DNA from: Streptomyces sp. NBC_00271
Lineage (GTDB): Bacteria > Actinomycetota > Actinomycetes > Streptomycetales > Streptomycetaceae
Direction of reading: 5' to 3'
Assembly: GCF_036178845.1 (NCBI RefSeq)
Contig: NZ_CP108070.1
Span: 6,572,001-6,636,000, forward strand
DNA length: 64,000 nucleotides
The notes below the pieces were generated by a model, which did no database searches, had not been told where the DNA came from, and was given only the letters and a program-made list of their open reading frames with translations. Each line of letters opens with the position of its first letter. The first letter of the stretch is position 1. A program made the position numbers and the translations under genes. Of the stretch, positions 43,290-51,898 are shown one piece after another.

Positions 43290-44294
43290 GTGACGACGCT
43301 TGCCCTTGGTCCAAGCTGGCTGGATCCGAACACGCTCCTGGACAACTTCGGCATCTGGGGCCTGCTGCTCATCGTCTTCGCCGAGTCCGGCCTGCTGATC
43401 GGCTTCTTCCTGCCGGGTGACTCGCTGCTGTTCACCTGCGGCCTGCTGATCACGTCGAACCAGCTGGACTTCCCGCTGTGGGCGGCCGTCGCCCTGATCT
43501 GCGTCGCCGCGGTCCTCGGCGACCAGGCGGGTTACCTGTTCGGCAAGAAGGTCGGCCCCTCGCTCTTCACCCGCCCGGACTCCCGCCTCTTCAAGCAGGA
43601 GAACGTGGTCAAGGCCCACGAGTTCTTCGAGAAGTACGGGCCCAAGTCCCTGGTCCTCGCCCGCTTCGTGCCCATCGTGCGCACCTTCACGCCGATCATC
43701 GCGGGCGTCAGCGGCATGAAGTACCGCTCCTTCCTCACCTTCAACATCATCGGTGGCGTCCTGTGGGGCGCGGGCGTCACGCTGCTCGGCTCCTGGCTCG
43801 GCAAGATCGACTTCGTCAACAACAACATCGAGGCGATCCTGATCCTGATCGTCCTCGTCTCGGTGATCCCTATCGCCATCGAGTTCCTGCGGGCGCGCTC
43901 CAAGGCCAAGAAGAACCCGCCGGAGCCGGAGGCCCCCCAGGGCCCGGCCGCCTACCAGCAGCAGCCCACGCCCCCCGCCATGGACGACGCGACGCGCCCG
44001 CTGCGCATGCACCAGCCGCAGCAGAGCCATGACCCGTACCAGCAGGAGCGGCACCAGCAGGACCAGTACGCCCAGGGATACCCGCAGCAGCAGCCCCAGC
44101 AGCCGTACGGCAACCAGGACCAGGGTTACTACCAGGGCCAGGGCCAGGGCTACGACCAGAATTACGGTCAGAACTACGACCCGAACTACGACCAGAGCCA
44201 GGGGCAGGGCTACCCGCCCCAGCAGGGTTACCCGCAGCAGCAGCCTTACAGCAACCAGGACCAGAGCTACCAGCAATACCCGTACGGCAACTGA
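43290..44294 (+). CDS. DedA-family membrane protein with Gln/Tyr-rich tail
   Basis: 334 residues from a GTG at 43290 with AGGAG upstream. DedA/VTT domain at about 15-200: ESGLLIGFFLPGDSLLFTCGLL (with the conserved acidic residue), GDQAGYLFGKKVG, ARFVPIVRTFTPIIAGVSGMKYRSFLTFNIIGGVLWG and several membrane helices. DedA proteins are thought to flip phospholipids or undecaprenyl phosphate. From about residue 220 to the end the chain is cytoplasmic or external low-complexity sequence rich in Gln, Tyr, Gly and Asn (QQPQQPYGNQDQGYYQGQG and similar), about 110 residues, far beyond the usual DedA length. Such tails can drive self-association. Confidence 0.93.
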   Translation: MTTLALGPSWLDPNTLLDNFGIWGLLLIVFAESGLLIGFFLPGDSLLFTCGLLITSNQLDFPLWAAVALICVAAVLGDQAGYLFGKKVGPSLFTRPDSRLFKQENVVKAHEFFEKYGPKSLVLARFVPIVRTFTPIIAGVSGMKYRSFLTFNIIGGVLWGAGVTLLGSWLGKIDFVNNNIEAILILIVLVSVIPIAIEFLRARSKAKKNPPEPEAPQGPAAYQQQPTPPAMDDATRPLRMHQPQQSHDPYQQERHQQDQYAQGYPQQQPQQPYGNQDQGYYQGQGQGYDQNYGQNYDPNYDQSQGQGYPPQQGYPQQQPYSNQDQSYQQYPYGN

Positions 44295-44298
44295 GCGT

Positions 44299-44390
44299 CC
44301 CGAAAGGGGCGCGGGGCTGCGACATATGCGGCTCCGCCGCGTGGGCGCGACCAGCCACAACAAGCCCGCAGTCGCCGCCGAACAGAAGCG
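44299..44390. repeat. Dispersed Streptomyces intergenic repeat
   Basis: The stretch beginning CGTCCCGAAAGGGGCGCGG and continuing through GGCTCCGCCGCGTGGGCGCG and ACCAGCCACAACAAGCCCG matches a repeat I recognise from many Streptomyces intergenic regions. Only one copy is in this window, so repetition cannot be shown here. Confidence 0.5.
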
Positions 44391-44414
44391 ACCGAGCTCT
44401 CGTGCGCCCGGCGC

Positions 44415-46055
44415 TCAGAACCCCCGCGTCCGCTTCGCGGCCCTGCGCCCCCCGGCGGCGCCCCCCGGCACCCGCAGGAACAGCCGGGAGATCTCCGACC
44501 CCAGGTTCACACCGATGGCGATGGCCATGGCGAGCGCCGCGGCCTTGGAGAGCGAAACCAGGCCCTTGTCGACGTTGCTCTGGGCGATCGACAGCAGCCC
44601 GAAGTAAGTGGCCGACCCTGGGAGCAGGGGCCCTATCGCGGCGGTCGTGTACGGCAGCGCGGACGCGAACCGGTAGCGGGACAGCAGCTGCCCGAAGAGG
44701 CCCACCAGGCCCGCGGCGACGGCGGTGGAGGCGACCGGCGAGATACCGCCCGCGTAGTGCATCGCCCCGTACACCGACCAGGCGACGCCTCCGTTGAGGG
44801 TCACCGCGAGCACGGTGGATCGTTCCTGTTGGAGCAGGACGGCGAAGGTCAGCGACAGCAGCATGGCGGCGGCGATCTGAAGCAGGGGCCGCTCGGAGAT
44901 GCTGAGCGCCTGGTCCGGATTGAGCGCGGCGCCGAACTTCACGCCGAAATAGAGCACGATGAGGACGCCGACGATGATGCCGACGAAGAGGTACATGACC
45001 TCCAGGAGGCGCGCGGACGCGGTGATGTAGAAGCCGGTCAGTCCGTCCTGGACGCCCGCGACGAGCGCCCGTCCGGGCAGCAGCGCGAACAGACCACCGG
45101 TGATCACCGCGGACGAGTTCGTGTCGACGTGCGCGAGCTGGAGCGCGACACCTATCGCGGCCGGCGGCATCGCGGCCACCGTGAACTGGTAGAACTCCGG
45201 CAGCCCGCGCCCCGCGCAGAGCCAGGCCAGCCGGTCGCCCAGCATCGCGCCGAGCGCCGCGGCGACGAACACGATCGCGTCACCGCCCACGAGCACCGAG
45301 GCCGCACCCGCCAGCAGCCCGGTGCAGCCGGTCAGCACCCAGCCGGGATACGGATGCCGGTTGCGCCGCATCTCCGCGAGGCGCCGGTAGGCCTCCTCCA
45401 GGGAGAACGCGGTCTCCGGGTCGCTCAGGTCGTCGACGAGCCGGTAGACGGCCGCGAGCCGCGTGTAGTCGGTGCCCCGGCGGCGTACGGTCCGGGAAGC
45501 CGTCACGGGATCGTCCACCAGGGACGGCTGGTGCGAGATGGACAACAGGGTGAAGGTGACGTTCGGCTCGCAGCGGTCCAGGCCGAACGAGCGGCAGACG
45601 GCGAACATCGCCGTCTCCACGTCCTCGGCGCCCTCACCGCCCGCGAGTAGCAACTCGCCGATGCGCAGCGTCAGGTCGAGCACGCGGGGGACGGCCGGGC
45701 CGGCCTCGTCCTCCTTGTGCAGCAGTTCGGGTGCCGGACGCTCGGCCACCGGCATGCGCAGCATCGTGCGCATCCGGTCCTGCCAGGGCACGTCCTTGGT
45801 CAGGCTGACCACGGGGATGCCGGTCGCCGGTGTGAAGGCGGGCGGGGCGTGCTTCGCGCTGTAGGTGCGCGGGTTGCTGAACGCCGATCCCTCGGACTCG
45901 GTACCTGCCGTCTCGGGCGGCACGAGCCCCTTGGGGACCGCGAACTCCGACGTGGTCCCCGATTCGTCCTCGACCGCCGGTGCCACGCCGTCCGGCTGTG
46001 CGAAGGCACTCCTCGCCTCGTCCGACTGCGGTTTGCGGTCCTCCGCCTCCGTCAC
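44415..46055 (-). CDS. Threonine/serine exporter ThrE family protein
   Basis: 546 residues from a GTG at 46055 (GGGAG upstream). A hydrophilic leader of about 120 residues precedes the DUF1212/ThrE domain: LDLTLRIGELLLAGGEGAEDVETAMFAVCRSFGLDRCEPNVTFTLLSIS, then PYPGWVLTGCTGLLAGAASVLVGGDAIVFVAAALGAMLGDR. The second ThrE_2 half includes GVAWSVYGAMHYAGGISP and AAIGPLLPGSATYFGLLSI. About ten membrane helices. ThrE in Corynebacterium exports threonine and serine. The basic C-terminus is GGRRAAKRTRGF. No obvious partner gene nearby. Confidence 0.93.
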   Translation of the reverse strand: MTEAEDRKPQSDEARSAFAQPDGVAPAVEDESGTTSEFAVPKGLVPPETAGTESEGSAFSNPRTYSAKHAPPAFTPATGIPVVSLTKDVPWQDRMRTMLRMPVAERPAPELLHKEDEAGPAVPRVLDLTLRIGELLLAGGEGAEDVETAMFAVCRSFGLDRCEPNVTFTLLSISHQPSLVDDPVTASRTVRRRGTDYTRLAAVYRLVDDLSDPETAFSLEEAYRRLAEMRRNRHPYPGWVLTGCTGLLAGAASVLVGGDAIVFVAAALGAMLGDRLAWLCAGRGLPEFYQFTVAAMPPAAIGVALQLAHVDTNSSAVITGGLFALLPGRALVAGVQDGLTGFYITASARLLEVMYLFVGIIVGVLIVLYFGVKFGAALNPDQALSISERPLLQIAAAMLLSLTFAVLLQQERSTVLAVTLNGGVAWSVYGAMHYAGGISPVASTAVAAGLVGLFGQLLSRYRFASALPYTTAAIGPLLPGSATYFGLLSIAQSNVDKGLVSLSKAAALAMAIAIGVNLGSEISRLFLRVPGGAAGGRRAAKRTRGF

Positions 46056-46121
46056 CCACCACTCCCGCTGTTGCCGACCGTGCGCCTCCCGTACGCCCCA
46101 GTATGCGCACGGATACGCGAA

Positions 46122-46157
46122 CGGGCCGCGCCACCCCGGGAGGGGTCACGCGGCCCG
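46122..46157. terminator. Hairpin terminator for the pyrophosphatase gene
   Basis: CGGGCCGCG...ACCCC (46122-46137) pairs with GGGGT...CGCGGCCCG (46142-46157) with a 2-base internal loop, 17 bases past the ppa stop on the minus strand. Confidence 0.8.
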
Positions 46158-46173
46158 CGGGGCTCAGGAGGGA

Positions 46174-46665
46174 TCAGTGACCGCCCTGCTCCTTCAAGCG
46201 CTTGTAGGAACGCTCGATCTCGGCCTCGGCCTCCGCGCGGCCGACCCAGTTGGCGCCCTCGACGGACTTGCCGGGCTCGAGGTCCTTGTAGACCTCGAAG
46301 AAGTGCTGGATCTCCAGGCGGTCGAACTCCGACACGTGGTGGATGTCCCGCAGGTGCTCCACACGCGGGTCGTGCGCCGGGACGCACAGCAGCTTGTCGT
46401 CGCCGCCGGCCTCGTCCGTCATACGGAACATGCCGATCGCGCGGCACTGGATGAGGCAGCCCGGGAAGGTCGGCTCGTCCAGGATGACCAGCGCGTCCAG
46501 CGGGTCGCCGTCCTCGCCGAGGGTGTTCTCGACGAAGCCGTAGTCGGCCGGGTAGCTGGTCGAGGTGAAGAGTCGACGGTCCAAGCGGATCCGACCGGTC
46601 TCGTGGTCCACCTCGTACTTGTTCCGCGAACCCTTCGGAATCTCGATCGTGACGTCGAACTCCAC
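46174..46665 (-). CDS. ppa: Inorganic pyrophosphatase
   Basis: 163 residues from a GTG at 46665 ([20 protein letters not shown]), chosen because GGAGGAG sits at correct spacing and family members start there. An ATG at 46680 would place that ribosome site inside the coding region. Soluble family I enzyme: hydrolyses PPi and drives biosynthetic reactions. Metal-binding signature in [24 protein letters not shown] and active-site KYEVDHETG. Cytosolic. It diverges from the D-Ala-D-Ala carboxypeptidase gene. Confidence 0.97.
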   Translation of the reverse strand: MEFDVTIEIPKGSRNKYEVDHETGRIRLDRRLFTSTSYPADYGFVENTLGEDGDPLDALVILDEPTFPGCLIQCRAIGMFRMTDEAGGDDKLLCVPAHDPRVEHLRDIHHVSEFDRLEIQHFFEVYKDLEPGKSVEGANWVGRAEAEAEIERSYKRLKEQGGH

Positions 46666-46750
46666 CGGTGGCTCCTCCATGATCAACACATAGTTCTGGT
46701 GGTTAAGTGTCCCTCACGCAGGTGTGTGATCGCGAAAGGGGCTGGTGGTC

Positions 46751-48358
46751 GTGCCAGAGCTGAGGGCTTGGCGGGCCGCGAGACCGCATGTGGTGCGGAT
46801 CAAGCGGACCGTGCAGCCGCATGTGACGCGGGTCGCGCAGGCCGTGCAGCCGCGTGTGACGAAGGCTGCGCAGTCCGTGCGACCGCATGTGGTGCGGGCT
46901 GCTCAAGCCGTGCGGCCGCGTCCCGTGAAGGTCACGACCCCGCGGCTCACAGCCGTCGCCGCCACCGCGGGCCTGGCACTCGCGGCCGGGGCGGTGGCCT
47001 TCGCCGGCCCCTGGGACTCCTCCGGTCAGCGTACGGCCGAGCGTGACTGGGCCGCATCGCGAGAAGGGGAGGGTGGCGCAGATCACGGACGTAGTTCCGA
47101 TACGTCCCCCACGGCGCCGAAGCCCGCGCCCAGCGCCGCCTCCGTGCTGACCGGTCTCGGCGGCTCCACCGTCTCGGTGCCCGCACCCACCCAGAAGGCC
47201 CTCACGAGCACCCTCGACCGGCTCCTGGGCGACCCCGCGCTTGGCGGGCGGCGCACGGCCGTGGTCGTCGACGTGGCGACCGGCAAGCGGCTGTACGGCA
47301 AGGGCGCCGACGACGCGCAGACCCCGGCCTCCACCACGAAGATCGCCACCGCGGTCGCCGCGCTCTCCGCGGCGGGCGCCGACCACCGCATCGAGACCCG
47401 CGCGGTCCTGGAGCCCGGCACCAAGGAGGTCGTGCTCGTCGGCGGCGGCGACCCCACGCTGACCGCCCGCAAGGAGGCGGCGGGCTGGGCGAGCCTGCGG
47501 ACCCTGGCCGACGAGACGGCGACCGCCCTGAAGGCCCGTCATCTGAACCAGGTGACGCTCTCCTACGACACCTCGCTCTACACCGGTCCCGCCCTGCACC
47601 CCATCGGCTCCAACCCCAACCTCGCGCCGGTCAGCGCCCTGATGGTCGACGAGGCCCGCACCGACGGCTCGGCCAGCGGCCCGGTCAACCGCGCCGCGGA
47701 CCCGGCGGCGGACGCGGCCGTGAAGTTCGCGGGGCTGCTGGAGGCCAAGGGCATCAAGACGACGACCCCCGGCCCCTCCAAAGCGACGAACCGCTCGCAG
47801 TCCCTCGCCTCGGTCTCCTCGCCGCCCCTGTCCGCCCTCATCGAGCGGATGCTGACGAACAGCGACAACGACATCGCGGAGGCCATGGCCCGCCAAGTCG
47901 CCCTCGCCACCGGCCGGGCGGCCGACTTCGACGGCGGCGCGGCGGCGATCGACGCCGAGCTGAAGAAGCTCGGACTCCCGCTGTCCGGCGCGCACTTCAC
48001 GGACGGCAGCGGTCTGAACCGGGACGACAGACTGACGGCGGACCTGCTCACGGCCCTCCTGGTCAAGGCCGGTGACCCCGCGCACCCCGAACTCCGGCCC
48101 ATCCTGACCGGTCTGCCGGTCGCCGGCTTCACGGGCACCCTCAGCGACCGTTACGCCCACGACGCGTCCGGCACCGGCCTCGTACGCGCCAAGACCGGCA
48201 CGCTGACCGGGGTGAACACCCTGGCGGGCACGGTCGTCGACGCCGACGGCCGCCTGCTGGCCTTCGCCTTCCTGGCCTCCGACACGACCGACCCGTCGGC
48301 GGCCCAGTCGGCCCTGGACCGCACGGCCTCGGCACTGGCAGGCTGCGGCTGCCGCTAG
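46751..48358 (+). CDS. dacB: D-alanyl-D-alanine carboxypeptidase/endopeptidase (PBP4/DacB type)
   Basis: 535 residues from a GTG at 46751 (AAAGGGG upstream). The N-terminus (residues 11-60) is made of 11-residue basic repeats (RPHVVRxAQAV-like). A membrane segment at about 66-90 (LTAVAATAGLALAAGAVAFAG) follows, so the repeats face the cytoplasm and the catalytic domain is outside. Penicillin-binding motifs: SxxK at Ser194 (ASTTKIA), SDN near 372 and KTG at 481 (AKTGTLTG). It trims peptidoglycan peptides. The TAG stop is formed at the very edge of the MITE-like element 48356-48534. Confidence 0.94.
   Translation: MPELRAWRAARPHVVRIKRTVQPHVTRVAQAVQPRVTKAAQSVRPHVVRAAQAVRPRPVKVTTPRLTAVAATAGLALAAGAVAFAGPWDSSGQRTAERDWAASREGEGGADHGRSSDTSPTAPKPAPSAASVLTGLGGSTVSVPAPTQKALTSTLDRLLGDPALGGRRTAVVVDVATGKRLYGKGADDAQTPASTTKIATAVAALSAAGADHRIETRAVLEPGTKEVVLVGGGDPTLTARKEAAGWASLRTLADETATALKARHLNQVTLSYDTSLYTGPALHPIGSNPNLAPVSALMVDEARTDGSASGPVNRAADPAADAAVKFAGLLEAKGIKTTTPGPSKATNRSQSLASVSSPPLSALIERMLTNSDNDIAEAMARQVALATGRAADFDGGAAAIDAELKKLGLPLSGAHFTDGSGLNRDDRLTADLLTALLVKAGDPAHPELRPILTGLPVAGFTGTLSDRYAHDASGTGLVRAKTGTLTGVNTLAGTVVDADGRLLAFAFLASDTTDPSAAQSALDRTASALAGCGCR
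46781..46930 (+). repeat. 33-bp tandem repeats coding for 11-residue basic repeats
   Basis: About four and a half copies encode RPHVVRIKRTV, QPHVTRVAQAV, QPRVTKAAQSV, RPHVVRAAQAV and RPRPVKV. They lie before the membrane helix of the DacB protein. Confidence 0.85.
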
Positions 48359-48534
48359 GCCCTGTCGTCACATTCCCGTCTGCCCCGCGACGCCATGCAC
48401 GCCCTCTCGCCGCACCGGGCACAGACCCAAGTACATCCAGTACGAGGGCCTGTGCGCGGCACGCCGAGAGCACGCACCTGACGCCGCAGGGCCCGCCCTC
48501 CGGGCGGACGACGGGAATGTGACGACAGGGCCTA
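48356..48534. mobile_element. MITE-like element with 25-bp perfect terminal inverted repeats
   Basis: TAGGCCCTGTCGTCACATTC... (48356-48380) is the exact reverse complement of 48510-48534. CTAG occurs at both outer edges (48355-48358 and 48532-48535), consistent with a target duplication. The 129-base centre has no open frame and partly self-pairs, so it is non-autonomous. Its left edge supplies the stop codon of the preceding gene. A similar sequence start (CTAGGGCCTG) follows directly and another lies after the MbtH gene. Confidence 0.65.
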
Positions 48535-48656
48535 GGGCCTGCCCGCGCAGGTCCTGGGGCACCACTCGTATCAGGAGCCCCGTGCGCCCCCGAGCACAGG
48601 CGCATCCGGTGCCTTACCCCTCACCGCACTCGGACCCGCTCACGTACGGTTGACGC

Positions 48657-49781
48657 ATGACGAGCATCGGTGGTGCCGAGATGGTCGACTGGAATCTCGC
48701 GGTGGCGACCGCGACACGGCTTGTGCGGCCTGGCCCCGAGGTGAGCCGCGACGAGGCCCGAGAGGTCGTCGCGGAGCTGCGTCGGCATGCGAAGGCCTCG
48801 GAGGAACACGTCCGGGGCTTCACTCGTATGGGCACGGGCGACATCCACGACACCCCCATCCTGGTGGTGGACCGCCCGGGCTGGGTCCGGGCGAACGTCG
48901 CGGGGTTCCGGGAGCTCCTGAAGCCCCTGCTGGACAAGATGCAGGAACGGCGGGGGACCACCCCGGGCGGGGCCGTCCTCGGCGCCGTCGGCGGCAAGGT
49001 CACCGGCGTGGAGCTGGGCATGCTGCTGTCGTTCCTGTCGTCGCGCGTCCTCGGGCAGTACGAGACCTTCGCCCCGCCGACGAGGGAACTCCCGGCGGGT
49101 GAGAACGGCGGCGGCAGGCTCCTCCTCGTCGCGCCGAACATCGTCCATGTGGAGCGCGAACTCGACGTGGAGCCTCACGACTTCCGCCTGTGGGTGTGTC
49201 TGCACGAGGAGACGCACCGTACGCAGTTCACGGCCGTGCCCTGGTTGCGCGACCACCTGGAGGGCGAAATCCAGTCTTTCTTGGGCGAGACCGAGGTCGA
49301 CCCCATGACGGTCCTGGAGCGCATCAGGGAGGCGGCCCAGTCGCTCGCGGGCGGCCGTCCCGAGGGCGAGGAGGACGACGGGGGCCGGTCCCTGGTCGAG
49401 ATCGTGCAGACGCCGGCCCAGCGTGAGATCCTCGGCCGCCTCACCGCCGTGATGTCCCTCCTGGAGGGCCACGCGGACTTCGTGATGGACGGCGTGGGGC
49501 CCGACGTGGTCCCGTCCGTGGGTGAGATCCGCGAAAAGTTCCAGCAGCGCCGGGCCAAGGGGGCCTCGCGGCTCGACCTCGCCCTGCGCAAGCTGCTCGG
49601 TTTGGATGCCAAACTGAGGCAGTACAGGGACGGTGAGCGGTTCGTGCGCGCGGTCGTCGACCAGGTGGGCATGGACGGCTTCAACCGGGTGTGGACTTCC
49701 CCGAACACCCTCCCGACCAAGACGGAGATCGCCAAACCGGCGGACTGGGTCGCACGGGTGCACCGCAAGGCGGAGTCGTGA
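48657..49781 (+). CDS. DUF2342 zinc-dependent metalloprotease
   Basis: 374 residues, ATG at 48657. Pattern of the actinobacterial DUF2342 family: MVDWNLAVATATRLVRPGPEVS, FVSSRVLGQYE-like FLSSRVLGQYETFAP, the zinc motif HEETH at 183-187 within LWVCLHEETHRTQF, and LLEGHADFVMDGVG, whose EGHAD gives the third metal ligand. The family was once linked to coenzyme F420 loci; the substrate is unknown. Cytosolic, no signal peptide. It precedes tilS by 192 bases on the same strand, as in other streptomycetes. Confidence 0.93.
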   Translation: MTSIGGAEMVDWNLAVATATRLVRPGPEVSRDEAREVVAELRRHAKASEEHVRGFTRMGTGDIHDTPILVVDRPGWVRANVAGFRELLKPLLDKMQERRGTTPGGAVLGAVGGKVTGVELGMLLSFLSSRVLGQYETFAPPTRELPAGENGGGRLLLVAPNIVHVERELDVEPHDFRLWVCLHEETHRTQFTAVPWLRDHLEGEIQSFLGETEVDPMTVLERIREAAQSLAGGRPEGEEDDGGRSLVEIVQTPAQREILGRLTAVMSLLEGHADFVMDGVGPDVVPSVGEIREKFQQRRAKGASRLDLALRKLLGLDAKLRQYRDGERFVRAVVDQVGMDGFNRVWTSPNTLPTKTEIAKPADWVARVHRKAES

Positions 49782-49973
49782 AGCCTACGGCAAGGTCGTG
49801 AAACGAATTCGGCCGACGGCAGGTGAACGCCCCTCCAATCACCCGTCCGAGGGACCGTGAGCCAACCGTAGGCGTGCAATGCTCGGGGAACGGCCCGTTT
49901 CTGTCACCATCTACACACTCTGCGTGACCAGACTCGGGCTCACCCCCCGAAAACTTCATGAAGGGAACCGGAC

Positions 49974-50981
49974 ATGGGTCCCCATCCTGCGGTCGCGGCG
50001 ATACGCCTGGCGGTCCGCCGCGTACTCCACGACGTCCTCACCGACCACACCCGTCCCCCAGGCGAGTCCTCCCCGCTCGTCCTCGTCGCCTGCTCCGGCG
50101 GCGCCGACTCCATGGCGCTCGCCTCGGCTCTCGCCTTCGAAGCCCCCAAACTCGGCATCCGCGCCGGTGGCATCACCGTGGACCACGGTCTGCAGCCCGG
50201 CTCCGATCTGCGCGCCGACGACGTCGTCTCCCGCCTCGTCGAGCTCGGCATGACCCCCGTCGAGTCCCTCGCCGTCACCGTGGGCCGCGACGGCGGCCCC
50301 GAGGCCGCCGCCCGCGACGCCCGATACGCCGCCCTGGACGCCGCCGCCGAGCGCCACGGCGCCTCCGCCGTCCTGCTCGGCCACACCCGTGACGACCAGG
50401 CCGAGACGGTTCTGCTGGGTCTCGCCCGCGGCTCCGGCATCCGCTCCCTGTCCGGCATGGCCGCGGTCTCGGGGGCCGGCGGCCGTTACCGCCGACCGTT
50501 CCTGCACCTGGACCGGCAGACCGCCCGCAAGGCCTGCATGGTCCAGTCGCTGCCCGTCTGGGACGACCCGCACAACGCCGACCCGGCCTACACCCGCTCC
50601 CGGCTGCGCCACGAGGGCCTGCCCGCCCTGGAGAAGGCGCTCGGCAAGGGAGTCGTCGAGGCCCTCGCCAGGACGGCACAGCTGTCCCGTGACGACGCCG
50701 ACGCCCTCGACTCCTGGGCCCGCCAGGCCGAGGCCTCCGTACGCGACACGGCGGGCCTCCTGGAGTGCGCGAAGCTCTACGCCCTGCCGCCCGCCGTACG
50801 CCGCCGCATCCTGCGCCGCGCCGCCATCGAGGCGGGCGCCCCGGCCGGTTCGCTGTTCGCCCGCCACATCGAAGAAGTCGACCGGCTGATCACCGGCTGG
50901 CGCGGTCAGGGAGCCATCAATCTCCCCGGCAAAGTCGTCGCTCAGCGACAGGGTGGCAGACTGGTGATTCGGCAAGGCTGA
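49974..50981 (+). CDS. tilS: tRNA(Ile)-lysidine synthetase
   Basis: 335 residues, ATG at 49974. N-type ATP pyrophosphatase with P-loop SGGADS at 41-46 ([15 protein letters not shown]), [26 protein letters not shown] and the C-terminal DUF/TilS substrate-binding part, short as in actinobacteria. It converts the wobble cytidine of the CAU-anticodon tRNA to lysidine so that it reads AUA. Essential. It is followed by hpt and ftsH in the widely conserved tilS-hpt-ftsH order. Confidence 0.97.
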   Translation: MGPHPAVAAIRLAVRRVLHDVLTDHTRPPGESSPLVLVACSGGADSMALASALAFEAPKLGIRAGGITVDHGLQPGSDLRADDVVSRLVELGMTPVESLAVTVGRDGGPEAAARDARYAALDAAAERHGASAVLLGHTRDDQAETVLLGLARGSGIRSLSGMAAVSGAGGRYRRPFLHLDRQTARKACMVQSLPVWDDPHNADPAYTRSRLRHEGLPALEKALGKGVVEALARTAQLSRDDADALDSWARQAEASVRDTAGLLECAKLYALPPAVRRRILRRAAIEAGAPAGSLFARHIEEVDRLITGWRGQGAINLPGKVVAQRQGGRLVIRQG

Positions 50982-51139
50982 AACCGGACCCTCCATCGGG
51001 ACCGCTCACGCGGCTTTCCGGGACCCCTGACTCGGGTCGCGGGCGGTCCGGGCGGCCGAGCGAGTGAGCCGAAGGGGAGCGACATCGGCGCCCCGTAGGT
51101 GAACGAGCCCGAGAAGAGCGGGACGGACGACCGAAAGTG

Positions 51140-51700
51140 ATGCGGGTGGACGCGAAAGACATGGGCACCGACCTCAAGTCGGTGCTCATCACCAAGGAAG
51201 AGATCGACGCCAAGCTGGCTGAGCTGGCTGCGAAGATCGACGCGGAGTACGTGGGCAAGGACTTGCTGATCGTCGGTGTGCTCAAGGGCGCCGTCATGGT
51301 CATGGCGGACCTCGCACGTGCGCTGTCCACCCCCGTCACCATGGACTGGATGGCGGTGTCGTCGTACGGCGCGGGCACCCAGTCCTCGGGTGTGGTGCGG
51401 ATCCTCAAGGACCTCGACACCGACATCAAGGGCAAGCACGTCCTGATCGTCGAGGACATCATCGACTCCGGGCTGACCCTGTCCTGGCTGATCTCCAACC
51501 TCGGCTCCCGCGAGCCGGCCTCCCTCAAGGTGTGCACGCTGCTGCGCAAGCCGGAGGCGGCCAAGGTCGCGATCGACGTGGAGTGGGTCGGCTTCGACAT
51601 CCCGAACGAGTTCGTGATCGGCTACGGCCTCGACTACGCGGAGAAGTACCGCAACCTCCCGTTCGTCGGTACGCTCGCGCCTCACGTCTACGGCGGCTGA
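51140..51700 (+). CDS. hpt: Hypoxanthine phosphoribosyltransferase
   Basis: 186 residues from the ATG at 51140; a GTG immediately before and an ATG at 51161 are alternatives. Salvages hypoxanthine and guanine with PRPP. The PRPP-binding signature is clear: [17 protein letters not shown]. Also [18 protein letters not shown] and [26 protein letters not shown] with the base-stacking and metal residues. Cytosolic. Between tilS and ftsH. Confidence 0.97.
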   Translation: MRVDAKDMGTDLKSVLITKEEIDAKLAELAAKIDAEYVGKDLLIVGVLKGAVMVMADLARALSTPVTMDWMAVSSYGAGTQSSGVVRILKDLDTDIKGKHVLIVEDIIDSGLTLSWLISNLGSREPASLKVCTLLRKPEAAKVAIDVEWVGFDIPNEFVIGYGLDYAEKYRNLPFVGTLAPHVYGG

Positions 51701-51898
51701 ACCTCCGGGTCCCAGTCCTCGTAAGACGATCGGGAACCCCAGCGGGTTTCGCGCCGTTGGAGCATGCGTGGGAGGGATTCCCAGTCGTCCCCTGCAGCTT
51801 CGGGTGACAATGCTGGGGTACCGTCCGAAGAACAGTCTTTATAAGTCTTTATCAAACTCACTATGGCAGGAGGGACGGGGCGGCACCGCTCCGTATGG

